From Arcobacter suis CECT 7833 (GTDB lineage: Bacteria > Campylobacterota > Campylobacteria > Campylobacterales > Arcobacteraceae), in contig NZ_CP032100.1 of the NCBI RefSeq assembly GCF_003544815.1, positions 2,046,001-2,110,000 of the forward strand: DNA of 64,000 bases. Direction: 5' to 3'. The translations under genes and the position numbers were made by a program. This document shows, piece by piece, positions 1 through 11,660 of the stretch (position 1 is the first letter of the stretch; the number at the start of each line of letters is the position of its first letter). The notes below the pieces were generated by a model. That model ran no database searches and was not told the DNA's origin. It worked only from the letters and a program-made list of their open reading frames with translations.

Positions 1-2842
<2,842 letters not shown>

Positions 2843-3170
2843 ATAAACAGAATTAAATTCTGTCGCATTTTTGATAATATTCTTTGGCTACTATCTTATT
2901 AAACATATTATTTAAAATATATCAATAAAATAAGTTGTGTTCTATCTATTTCTAGATAATTAAAATTTTTGTTTTTAATTATTAGTTCTACTTTGAATAA
3001 ATTCTCATAGTTCTTTTAATTAAACGAAAAAATTAAAGACTTTAACATTATATTTTTAAATATCATTTTGATTCGAAAATCAAATATAAATTCAAACTCT
3101 ATTTGAACTTATATTTAACTTTTTTTCAAGTTTCTTAATTTTAATTATAAACTTCTAAACTATTTAAAGG
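2843..3170 (-). other. internal transcribed spacer between tRNA-Ala and 23S
   Basis: About 330 bases of very AT-rich spacer with no ORF. Next to the 23S 5' end, 2847-2863 is a hairpin with arms ACAGAATT and AATTCTGT around one A. It is probably part of the 23S processing stem, whose other arm would lie outside the window. I see nothing else in it. Confidence 0.7.
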
Positions 3171-3246
3171 TGGTGGAGAATAGCGGGATCGAACCGCTGA
3201 CCTCCTGCGTGCAAAGCAGGCGCTCTCCCAGCTGAGCTAATTCCCC
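3171..3246 (-). tRNA. tRNA-Ala (TGC)
   Basis: A 76-nt cloverleaf with acceptor GGGGAAT, anticodon loop TTTGCAC (anticodon TGC) and encoded CCA. It lies between 23S and tRNA-Ile in the 16S-23S spacer, the usual place for this gene, and is co-transcribed with the rRNAs. Confidence 0.97.
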
Positions 3247-3274
3247 ACACTGATTAATCTTTAAGATTATTTAA

Positions 3275-3351
3275 TGGTGGGCCTATCAGGACTTGAACCT
3301 GAGACCTCACGATTATCAGTCGAGCGCTCTAGCCAGCTGAGCTATAGGCCC
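3275..3351 (-). tRNA. tRNA-Ile (GAT)
   Basis: A 77-nt cloverleaf with acceptor GGGCCTA, anticodon GAT and encoded CCA. It is the first tRNA after 16S in the spacer and is released by processing of the rRNA transcript. Confidence 0.97.
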
Positions 3352-3367
3352 TTAAACCTATTTTAAA

Positions 3368-3389
3368 TAATCTTTATAAACCGAATATA
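3368..3389. repeat. 3' arm of the 16S processing stem
   Basis: These 22 bases are the exact reverse complement of 5144-5165. The two arms bracket the 16S gene, as expected for the long helix cut by RNase III during pre-16S processing. The function is inferred from position. Confidence 0.85.
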
Positions 3390-3445
3390 AAATCTCATAT
3401 ATTTTTTAGTTTTAAGTTAAGAAACAAATCTTAACTTAATTCTCT

Positions 3446-4963
<1,518 letters not shown>

Positions 4964-5143
4964 ATTGAAGTTTTTGAACTTGACTTTTTCTGTATTATTT
5001 TACTAACACAAAATTATCACTCATTGTTATAGACAAGATTTCTATGTTTTACCATTTCTCTCTTGTTATATGTATATATTTTATATTAACATTTATTCTT
5101 ATTTTACATCTGTAATAAACAACAGATTATATTACAAGAATTC

Positions 5144-5165
5144 TATATTCGGTTTATAAAGATTA
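5144..5165. repeat. 5' arm of the 16S processing stem
   Basis: This is an exact 22-base inverted copy of 3368-3389, lying in the 16S leader about 180 nt upstream of the mature 5' end. Pairing of the two arms would loop out 16S for RNase III. Confidence 0.85.
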
Positions 5166-5267
5166 CTTCACAAACGTTTATAATTATTTTTAAAGATCAT
5201 CCTAGCTTCGATTACAACGTCTCTCATCATTCTCTCGTTTGATGCGTTCCAGTCAAATTGGACGGGA

Positions 5268-5296
5268 ATTATAATAGATTCTTTTGGCTTTGTCAA
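5268..5296 (-). promoter_or_regulatory. consensus sigma-70 promoter of the rRNA operon
   Basis: On the minus strand, TTGACA (5291-5296) and TATAAT (5268-5273) are separated by exactly 17 bp, a full consensus match. The bases after the -10 are TCCCGTCC, a GC-rich discriminator of the kind found at stringently controlled stable-RNA promoters. Transcription should start near 5260, giving a leader of about 300 nt. Confidence 0.88.
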
Positions 5297-5498
5297 TACC
5301 TTGCAGCTTAAATTTGGCTTAAATTTTTGGATTCCTCTTACTTACTAGTTTTCTCTTGCCTTTCTTTATCATTTACCTTTTTCTTTTAAACTTTTTGTAT
5401 ACTTATTTAGCTATATCTTAAAGAATTTTTAAACTTAAAGCACTTATTTGATAAAATACAACCCTAATAATAGTTTCACAATCAAAGGTTTAATAATA

Positions 5499-7766
5499 AT
5501 GAGTGAGCACAAAGATTTTTTACGTACAATAGTTGACGAGGACTTAAAGTCTGGTAAATATAAAAAAATAATTACAAGATTTCCTCCAGAACCAAATGGT
5601 TTCCCACATATAGGACATGCAAAATCTATCTGCATAAATTTTGGTATTGCACGTGATTATAATGGCTATTGTAACCTTAGAATGGATGACACTAATCCAA
5701 CTACTGAAGACACAAAATATGTTGAAGCCCTAAAAGATGCTGTTAAATGGCTTGGTTTTGACTGGAATGATAATGTATATTTTACATCTGATTATTTTCC
5801 TAAAATATATGATTATGCCGTTGAACTTGTTAAAATAGGTAAAGCATATGTTGATAGTCTAAATGAAGAAGAGATCAGAGAATACAGAGGAACTGTTAAT
5901 GAAGCTGGTCGTAGAAGTATTTATGCTAAGCGTTCTATTGAAGAAAACTTGGACTTACTTGAGCGAATGAAAAATGGTGAGTTCAAAGAGGGAGAACATA
6001 TTTTAAGAGCTAAAATAGATATGAGTGCAGCGAATATGAAAATGAGAGATCCTCTTTTATATAGAATTAGACATGCTCATCATTTTAGAACACAAGATGA
6101 ATGGTGTATTTATCCTATGTATGACTTTGCACATTGTTTATCTGATTATATCGAAGGAGTTTCTCACTCTATTTGTACATTAGAATTTGAAAACAATCGT
6201 GATATTTATGATTGGCTATTGGATACACTTAATCTTGTTCCTCCAAGACCTTATCAACATGAATTTGCACGTTTAGGTATAAACTATACTGTTATGAGTA
6301 AAAGAAAACTTTTAGAGCTTGTAAATGGTAACTATGTAAACGGTTGGGATGACCCTAGACTTCCAACAATTGCTGGATATAAAAGAAGAGGTTATACACC
6401 TGAATCAATTCTTAATTTCTGTGACCAAATTGGAATTGCAAAAGCAAACTCGATGGTTGATGTTTCTCAACTTGAATTTTGTATAAGAGATGATTTAAAT
6501 ACAAAAGTTCCAAGAGTTATGTGTGTGCTTGACCCACTTAAAGTAACTATTGAAAATTATGAGGGAAGTGAAGAGATTGAAGCTTCATACTATCCACATG
6601 ATGTGCCTAAAGAGGGTTCAAGAAAAATACCTTTTTCAAAAGTAATTTATATTGAGCGTGAAGATTTTATGGAAAATCCTCCAAAAGACTACAACCGTCT
6701 TTCACCAGAACAATCTGTTCGTCTAAGACATGCATATATTATAACTTGTAAAGAGGTGATAAAAGATGAAAATGGAAATATCATTGAAATAAAAGCAGAA
6801 TATAACCCTACTTCAAAAAGTGGTTCAGATACAAGTGGGATAAAAGTTAAAAGTGCAATTCAATGGGTTGATGCAGCACAAGCAAAAAAAATTGAAGTAA
6901 GACTTTATGATAGATTATACTCTTGCGAAGCTCCGGATGGACTAGAAGATTTAAACCCTGATTCATTACACATTATTAAAAATGCACTTGTTGAGGCAGC
7001 TGTTATCACAGATAGAGCAGATGTTAGATTCCAATTTGAAAGACAAGGGTATTTTTATGCCGACCCAATTGATTATACAGATGAAAAACCAGTATTTAAT
7101 AAAATTGTAGGATTAAAAGACTCTTGGGCTAAAAAAACAAAAGTAATTGAAAATATAGATAATATTGAATCAACGCCTAAACAAGAAACTAAAAATTTAC
7201 AAATTATTGGTGAAGTTACACCTATGAGTGGAAATCAAAAAGCATTATTTGATAAGTATACAAATGAACTTAATCTAAATAGTGAAGTAGCAAATATTCT
7301 TGCACGTGATGAAAAACTTTCATCATTTTATGAAGAAGCATTATCAAAACTTAATAGCCCTGTTCCAATTGCAAATATTGTAGCAAATGAAGTGGCAAAA
7401 GAGATAAAAGAAAAACAAGCAAATGAGTTAAAATTCACAGCATCTCAAATAGCTGAACTTATTAAGATGGTAGATGATGAAATCATTTCAAATAAAATCG
7501 CAAAACAAATATTTGAAGAGATGAGTCAAACAGGAGTAAATCCTTCAAAAATAGTTGAAGATAAAGGTTTAGTTCAAATAAGTGACCCAAGCATTATTTT
7601 ACCTATCATAGATGAAATCATTTCAAGAAACCCTGACAACGTAGAAAAATTCAAAGCAGGTAATACAAAACTGTTAGGATTCTTTGTAGGACAAGTTTTA
7701 AAGGCTACTGGTGGAAAAGCTAATCCACAAGTTGTTAATGAGCTTGTGGCTGAGAAATTGAAATAA
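5499..7766 (+). CDS. glnS: glutaminyl-tRNA synthetase with C-terminal YqeY-like domain
   Basis: This cytoplasmic class I synthetase charges tRNA-Gln with glutamine. The 755-residue product has PEPNG (30-34), the HIGH signature (37-40) and VMSKR (265-269, the KMSKS equivalent), then the anticodon-binding barrels. The last roughly 150 residues resemble the YqeY/GatB tail domain that helps bind tRNA (ATGGKANPQVV near the end). The start is the ATG at 5499, preceded by AAAGG ten bases upstream; a TTG at 5448 would add 17 residues unlike the family. Many Campylobacterota lack GlnRS and make Gln-tRNA by transamidation, so its presence marks the Arcobacter branch. It is transcribed away from the rRNA operon. 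Confidence 0.95.
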   Translation: MSEHKDFLRTIVDEDLKSGKYKKIITRFPPEPNGFPHIGHAKSICINFGIARDYNGYCNLRMDDTNPTTEDTKYVEALKDAVKWLGFDWNDNVYFTSDYFPKIYDYAVELVKIGKAYVDSLNEEEIREYRGTVNEAGRRSIYAKRSIEENLDLLERMKNGEFKEGEHILRAKIDMSAANMKMRDPLLYRIRHAHHFRTQDEWCIYPMYDFAHCLSDYIEGVSHSICTLEFENNRDIYDWLLDTLNLVPPRPYQHEFARLGINYTVMSKRKLLELVNGNYVNGWDDPRLPTIAGYKRRGYTPESILNFCDQIGIAKANSMVDVSQLEFCIRDDLNTKVPRVMCVLDPLKVTIENYEGSEEIEASYYPHDVPKEGSRKIPFSKVIYIEREDFMENPPKDYNRLSPEQSVRLRHAYIITCKEVIKDENGNIIEIKAEYNPTSKSGSDTSGIKVKSAIQWVDAAQAKKIEVRLYDRLYSCEAPDGLEDLNPDSLHIIKNALVEAAVITDRADVRFQFERQGYFYADPIDYTDEKPVFNKIVGLKDSWAKKTKVIENIDNIESTPKQETKNLQIIGEVTPMSGNQKALFDKYTNELNLNSEVANILARDEKLSSFYEEALSKLNSPVPIANIVANEVAKEIKEKQANELKFTASQIAELIKMVDDEIISNKIAKQIFEEMSQTGVNPSKIVEDKGLVQISDPSIILPIIDEIISRNPDNVEKFKAGNTKLLGFFVGQVLKATGGKANPQVVNELVAEKLK

Positions 7767-7777
7767 CACATTAATAT

Positions 7778-7803
7778 CAAAGACTATTTAATAATAGTCT
7801 TTG
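7778..7803 (+). terminator. hairpin terminator after glnS
   Basis: A perfect 11-bp stem (CAAAGACTATT / AATAGTCTTTG) with a four-base loop starts 11 bases after the glnS stop. The T tract behind it is poor, so termination may be partial. Confidence 0.65.
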
Positions 7804-7836
7804 TTCGATTCAATAAAGAGACTAATCCCGTTTTTA

Positions 7837-8046
7837 TTATTTTATTTCTCTTCCCACTTTTAGATATTCTTCTAAAAATTTTGAGTATTCTTTTTCAAAT
7901 TTATCTACACCTTTAATCTCTTTATTAAATGCAAATAATATTGAATACACACATTGAGATATACTTAACATTAATGTCATTATAACTCTAAATCCATGTT
8001 GAATCATTGCTTCTGCACTAAATGTGTTATCCTTTTTATTAATCAT
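7837..8046 (-). CDS. small protein of unknown function
   Basis: I do not recognise this 69-residue product. A hydrophobic segment of about 20 residues (VIMTLMLSISQCVYSILFAF) in the first half suggests one membrane helix, followed by a charged helical tail ending KVGREIK. The ATG at 8046 overlaps the stop of the upstream ORF by 8 nt, which would fit translational coupling; a TTG at 8058 is the alternative start. The neighbours are doubtful small ORFs, so this may be decayed DNA. Confidence 0.4.
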   Translation of the reverse strand: MINKKDNTFSAEAMIQHGFRVIMTLMLSISQCVYSILFAFNKEIKGVDKFEKEYSKFLEEYLKVGREIK

Positions 8047-8314
8047 TCCAATGCACAATAGTTCGATGAATAATATCTGGCGAAGTTCTATAAATAGTTA
8101 TATGAGCTCGTTGTAAAAATCTTGATACAGTATCTCCATATTTTTTATTAATCATCTCTATACGTTTTTCTATATTTATACTTTTATCCTTTTCTTTTTT
8201 TCTCCAATCTTTTAGGTCACCTTTCATTTTAAAAGAATTATTTTTACTAAAACCAACAGAATGGTTTTCTCCATCAAAAGTAATAAAAATATCATCCTTG
8301 AAATAGCATAACAA
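8039..8314 (-). CDS. small hypothetical protein, start uncertain
   Basis: An open frame of 91 codons whose only initiator is a TTG at 8314, with the purine stretch AAGAGA directly against it and so a poor ribosome site. The product is basic and mostly polar (KGDLKDWRKKEKDK) with no motif I recognise. It lies 22 bases after the stop of the 53-codon ORF and overlaps the next by 8 nt, as in an operon. It could equally be the remnant of a larger broken gene. Confidence 0.3.
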   Translation of the reverse strand: MLCYFKDDIFITFDGENHSVGFSKNNSFKMKGDLKDWRKKEKDKSINIEKRIEMINKKYGDTVSRFLQRAHITIYRTSPDIIHRTIVHWND

Positions 8315-8336
8315 TCTCTTATTTTATTAATTTTAC

Positions 8337-8498
8337 TTAAAATAGTGTTCCTAGTGAGTCAGAAATACTTAATAAAAGTAAAAATAATTCTTTACTATGT
8401 TTTGTATCTGATTTTAATATAAAATCACAAGCTTTTTTATATACATCAATTTTTTTATCTAATATTTCTGCTAATTTATGTACTTTTTCTATATCCAT
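8337..8498 (-). CDS. 53-residue hypothetical protein
   Basis: A short ORF from ATG 8498 (MDIEKVHKLAEILDKKID...) to a TAA at 8337. An AGGTG lies about six bases before the ATG, and a possible -10 (TATGAT) is at 8526-8531. The product is helical and charged, with no recognised family. It is the first gene of a possible three-gene operon with the two ORFs to its left. Confidence 0.4.
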   Translation of the reverse strand: MDIEKVHKLAEILDKKIDVYKKACDFILKSDTKHSKELFLLLLSISDSLGTLF

Positions 8499-8714
8499 TA
8501 AACACCTATTTTTAGTTCAATAGGTATCATATCTTTAATAAAATTAAGTAGATATAATCAATTTAGTAAATAATATTTTGAAAGAGTTTAAGGGAAATTA
8601 ATTTTTTAGTATAGAAGTTACCATCAGGTAATGAGTACATTAAAAAATTGTTTTAACACTGAGATTTTTTAAAAGTATGTTTAGAAATTTGATTTATTTT
8701 TGATAAAAAAGAAG
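8499..8714. other. AT-rich gap between small ORFs and tRNA-Asn
   Basis: About 215 bases with no ORF or RNA that I recognise. A T-rich stretch directly after the CCA of the last tRNA-Asn (minus strand, below 8715) may terminate the tRNA transcript. Confidence 0.5.
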
Positions 8715-8789
8715 TGGCTCCGGCACCAGGATTCGAACCTGGGACCAAATGATTAACAGTCATCTACTCTACCGCTGAGCTATGCCGGA
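8715..8789 (-). tRNA. tRNA-Asn (GTT), copy 3 of 3 in transcription order
   Basis: A 75-nt cloverleaf with acceptor TCCGGCA, anticodon GTT, discriminator G and encoded CCA. It is identical in the tRNA body to the two copies upstream. The three are spaced about 31 nt apart and presumably share one transcript. Confidence 0.97.
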
Positions 8790-8820
8790 ACTTGTAAGTT
8801 TGTTTTTTGAAATTTATAAA

Positions 8821-8895
8821 TGGCTCCGGCACCAGGATTCGAACCTGGGACCAAATGATTAACAGTCATCTACTCTACCGCTGAGCTATGCCGGA
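8821..8895 (-). tRNA. tRNA-Asn (GTT), copy 2 of 3
   Basis: Identical in the mature sequence to its two neighbours; 75 nt with anticodon GTT and encoded CCA. The spacers between copies differ, so the duplication is not of very recent whole-unit type. Confidence 0.97.
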
Positions 8896-8927
8896 ATCTA
8901 TAAATTTAAACATTAAAAAAGAAGTTA

Positions 8928-9002
8928 TGGCTCCGGCACCAGGATTCGAACCTGGGACCAAATGATTAACAGTCATCTACTCTACCGCTGAGCTATGCCG
9001 GA
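8928..9002 (-). tRNA. tRNA-Asn (GTT), copy 1 of 3
   Basis: First copy downstream of the consensus promoter at 9030-9058; 75 nt with anticodon GTT and encoded CCA. The promoter is about 20 nt from the mature 5' end, so the primary leader is short. Confidence 0.97.
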
Positions 9003-9029
9003 TTTTGACTTCATCTTTAATGGGTTGGA

Positions 9030-9058
9030 ATTATAGTAAAAAAATACTTAATTGTCAA
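9030..9058 (-). promoter_or_regulatory. consensus sigma-70 promoter of the tRNA-Asn operon
   Basis: On the minus strand, TTGACA (9053-9058) and TATAAT (9030-9035) have an exact 17-bp spacer. As at the rRNA promoter, the -10 is followed by TCC (TATAATTCC), which suggests shared growth-rate or stringent control. Confidence 0.88.
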
Positions 9059-9068
9059 GTCAGAAAAA

Positions 9069-9992
9069 CTATTTCAATAAATTTTTATAAAATTCAACTC
9101 CACTGCTATTTACGATAGTAATTATATTACTTTTAATTAAATCATCTAAAGTCATTTTTGATTGATTATCAAACATATTTACTATATCTTCAGCAGTTAA
9201 TGGTCTTCTTTTTAACATTTTAATTATTTCACCTTCTGAATATGTTTGCATAGATTTTGGTCTATTTTTGTAAACAATATTTACATTAATATTTTTAAAC
9301 TCACTAGCAACATTTTCCAAAAATTCATAAGTTACAGGTTTCACCTCATAAGCTGGTGGTCTGTCTATTGTTCCTATATCTACTCGTTTAGGGTTAATCT
9401 GAGTTATGGCATGATTTAGCAATGCTATCTCATCTATTTTGTCATTTAAATCTTTTACAAATAAAATTTCTAATACCAAATCATTTTTTGTTTGTTTTGA
9501 AAAATTTATCATGGCAGGAACTATTTTTTGTGTTTCAACACTACTATTTACCCTATCAAGTTTTTTAAAACATTTTTCACTTATACAATCAAGAGATAAC
9601 TTTACAATATCGATTTTTAAAAGTGCATCGTAAATCTCTTTTTTATAAATAGTACTTCCATTTGATAAAATCAGAGTTTTTGTGTTTGTCTTGATTTTAT
9701 TTATTTCATTAATCAATTCATCTAATTTTGGATATAAAGTAGGTTCACCATTCGCTGTTAGTGTTATAACATCTATTTTGGGATGTATTCCAAAACTATT
9801 CTTAATCTCTTTAATTATATCTTCAACACTTGGATATTCATCCATTTTATCAACTGTTTTAGCACCTTCTAATTCACAATATAAACAATCAAAATTACAC
9901 TGTTTTTTTGCTGGTGATAAATCAATACCTAAAGATATTCCAAATCTTCTTGAAGGGATTGGTCCAAAAATAATAGAGTTTGAATATGACAT
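9069..9992 (-). CDS. radical SAM protein
   Basis: A 307-residue enzyme with an N-terminal cluster motif CNFDCLYC (CX3CX2C, residues 32-39) that binds a 4Fe-4S cluster and S-adenosylmethionine. LTANGEPTL (about 83-91) is the glycine-rich motif that contacts SAM. The opening GPIPSRRFG is typical of the COG0731-type Fe-S oxidoreductases. The substrate is unknown. The C-terminal 60 residues (LKRRPLTAEDIVNMF...) look like a small winged-helix-type addition. It is downstream of hemE on the same strand, separated by 49 nt with a palindrome. Confidence 0.85.
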   Translation of the reverse strand: MSYSNSIIFGPIPSRRFGISLGIDLSPAKKQCNFDCLYCELEGAKTVDKMDEYPSVEDIIKEIKNSFGIHPKIDVITLTANGEPTLYPKLDELINEINKIKTNTKTLILSNGSTIYKKEIYDALLKIDIVKLSLDCISEKCFKKLDRVNSSVETQKIVPAMINFSKQTKNDLVLEILFVKDLNDKIDEIALLNHAITQINPKRVDIGTIDRPPAYEVKPVTYEFLENVASEFKNINVNIVYKNRPKSMQTYSEGEIIKMLKRRPLTAEDIVNMFDNQSKMTLDDLIKSNIITIVNSSGVEFYKNLLK

Positions 9993-10010
9993 GATTTTTC
10001 TTTCGATAGT

Positions 10011-10032
10011 TTAAGTGGGAATTCCCACTTAA
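10011..10032. repeat. 22-bp perfect palindrome between hemE and the radical SAM gene
   Basis: Self-complementary sequence with half-site TTAAGTGGGAA, no loop and no T tract. It fills most of the 49-bp gap. It could be an operator for a dimeric regulator or an RNA hairpin that separates the two genes; I cannot tell which. Confidence 0.6.
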
Positions 10033-10041
10033 TTGGTTAGA

Positions 10042-11073
10042 TTATTTTTTACTTATTCTTTGACACTCTTTTACAAAGTGAATAGCATTTTCAACTGGAA
10101 CATCAGGTAATATTCCATGACCTAAATTAAATATATGTCCTTCACCTTGCATAATATTATGTAAAGCTTCAACACATTGTGTAGTTTTTTCTTTTGAATA
10201 TAATCTACAAGGTTCCATATTTCCTTGTAAAACATATTTTGAACCAAGCTTTTCTTTTGCAAGTGCCATTGGAGTTCCCCAATCAACACCAAATACATCA
10301 AAGTTTCCATAAACTTTATCTAAAAATGCAGGTATTCCTTTTGGGAACATGATAACTGGAATGTGAGGATATTTTTCTTTTAAATATTCTGAAATTTCAA
10401 CCATATATTTCCATGAGAATTCATCATACATTGAAGGTTCAATTGCAGATGCCCAAGAATCAAAGATTTGAACAACATCAATACCTGATTGAATTTGTTT
10501 TTCCATATAAAATTTTACAACTTCTGTCACTTTTTTTAATATTTTATGTAAAAGTTCAGGATTTGAATACATCATTTTTTTACAAAGATTATAAGTTTTT
10601 GTCCCCTGCCCTTCAATCATATAAGTAGCAAGTGTCCAAGGAGCACCAGTGAAACCAATAAGAGCTTTATCCTCTGGTAATCTTTGTTTTAAAATTTTAA
10701 TTGTTTCATAAACGTAAGTTAATTTATCAGCAGCAGCTTCTCCACCTAAAAGTGCATCAACATCAGCTTCATTTACTATTGGGTCTTTAAAAATAGGACC
10801 TTCACCTTTGATAAAATCAAGGTGCATTCCCATTTCATTTGGAACTACTAAAATATCTGAAAATAAAATTGCAGCATCAACACCTACAATATCAAGTGGT
10901 TGAATAGTAACTTCAGCAGCTAATTCTGGATTATGACAAAGATTTAAAAAGTTTCCAGCTTGAGCTCTTACTTTCATATATTCAGGAAGGTATCTTCCTG
11001 CTTGTCTCATCATCCAAACTGGTGTATATGGAGTTGGTTTTCTAAAACATGCATCAACAAAAATTTTTGACAT
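10042..11073 (-). CDS. hemE: uroporphyrinogen decarboxylase
   Basis: This enzyme removes four carboxyl groups from uroporphyrinogen III to give coproporphyrinogen III in heme synthesis. The 343-residue length is normal. The family signature [15 protein letters not shown] is at 18-32 and the second signature [16 protein letters not shown] is near 140-155. The aspartate in AILFSDILV is the family's catalytic residue. It is cytoplasmic and acts as a dimer. The ATG at 11073 is preceded by AAGGA, part of which is in a hairpin (see 11081-11108). Confidence 0.97.
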   Translation of the reverse strand: MSKIFVDACFRKPTPYTPVWMMRQAGRYLPEYMKVRAQAGNFLNLCHNPELAAEVTIQPLDIVGVDAAILFSDILVVPNEMGMHLDFIKGEGPIFKDPIVNEADVDALLGGEAAADKLTYVYETIKILKQRLPEDKALIGFTGAPWTLATYMIEGQGTKTYNLCKKMMYSNPELLHKILKKVTEVVKFYMEKQIQSGIDVVQIFDSWASAIEPSMYDEFSWKYMVEISEYLKEKYPHIPVIMFPKGIPAFLDKVYGNFDVFGVDWGTPMALAKEKLGSKYVLQGNMEPCRLYSKEKTTQCVEALHNIMQGEGHIFNLGHGILPDVPVENAIHFVKECQRISKK

Positions 11074-11080
11074 TTTTATC

Positions 11081-11108
11081 CTTAAAATAGTCCCTATTTT
11101 AAGGGACC
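11081..11108 (-). promoter_or_regulatory. two mutually exclusive hairpins over the hemE ribosome site
   Basis: CTTAAAATAG (11081-11090) and CTATTTTAAG (11094-11103) form a 10-bp stem with a 3-nt loop. The alternative pair GTCCC/GGGAC uses overlapping bases (11090-11107). In the first form the AAG of the hemE AAGGA is inside the stem, so the fold could limit translation. Regulation is inferred from the overlap only. Confidence 0.5.
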
Positions 11109-11147
11109 AATATTTATATATTTACTTTTTTAAAAGTAACAAAAAAT

Positions 11148-11660
11148 TTAATGTTTTCCAACTTTACCTAAAAAGTAAAGTCCTACAGATAATATTCCAA
11201 TTGATAAGGCAAAATATAACATTTGCAATGCACCATCATAATTTGTATGTAATACCTTTTGGAAAAAACTAACAATTAATACCATCACAATAACTTTTGC
11301 AATTTTATCTTTTAATTGATCTAAGGAATGAATTGCTAAAATATTATTTCCAGCTGAACTATTATCAGCTGCATCAATTTTTGAAATAAATAATTCATAA
11401 ATACCAAATGCGAAAATCAACATAACAACAGCAATTAAATATAAATCAACTGCTCCTATAATTCTACTTACTATTTCTTCATGGAAGTTTGCAGGATGTA
11501 ATCCATTGTAATAGACATCTAAAGTATAAACAAAAACCTTAAAAATATCTATTGATGCAACTACAAAAAGTATTCCTGCACCTATAAGTCCAAAAACAAC
11601 TGGAAGCAAGACAAGAAGTCTTGTTTTCCACATAGCATTTTCAAATATTTTTTCTATCAT
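11148..11660 (-). CDS. YqhA/UPF0114 family membrane protein
   Basis: A 170-residue inner-membrane protein. The N-terminal MIEKIFENAMWKTRLLVL closely follows the E. coli YqhA pattern (FLENAMYASRWLL), and LKDKIAKVIV after a central loop is also typical. About four hydrophobic helices are visible, near 14-40, 68-92, 118-136 and 146-166. Function is unknown in the family. Its ATG follows the asd stop by zero bases, so the two are probably co-transcribed. Confidence 0.85.
   Translation of the reverse strand: MIEKIFENAMWKTRLLVLLPVVFGLIGAGILFVVASIDIFKVFVYTLDVYYNGLHPANFHEEIVSRIIGAVDLYLIAVVMLIFAFGIYELFISKIDAADNSSAGNNILAIHSLDQLKDKIAKVIVMVLIVSFFQKVLHTNYDGALQMLYFALSIGILSVGLYFLGKVGKH

Larger units (their letters stand above)
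4964..5498. other. divergent control region of the rRNA operon and glnS
   Basis: About 530 bases without a gene. It holds the 16S leader with one arm of the processing stem (5144-5165), the rRNA promoter (5268-5296) and, to the right, AT-rich DNA with the probable glnS promoter. A weak -10 (TAAAAT) is at 5452-5457, about 45 nt before the glnS start. Confidence 0.75.

Noticed and set aside
5448-5498. Upstream TTG start of glnS
   Set aside because: It adds 17 residues unlike other GlnRS and overlaps the probable promoter; ATG 5499 has a ribosome site.
8715-9002. Regular repeats that could look like a CRISPR array
   Set aside because: Each repeat is a complete tRNA-Asn with its own CCA; no cas genes or spacers of even length.
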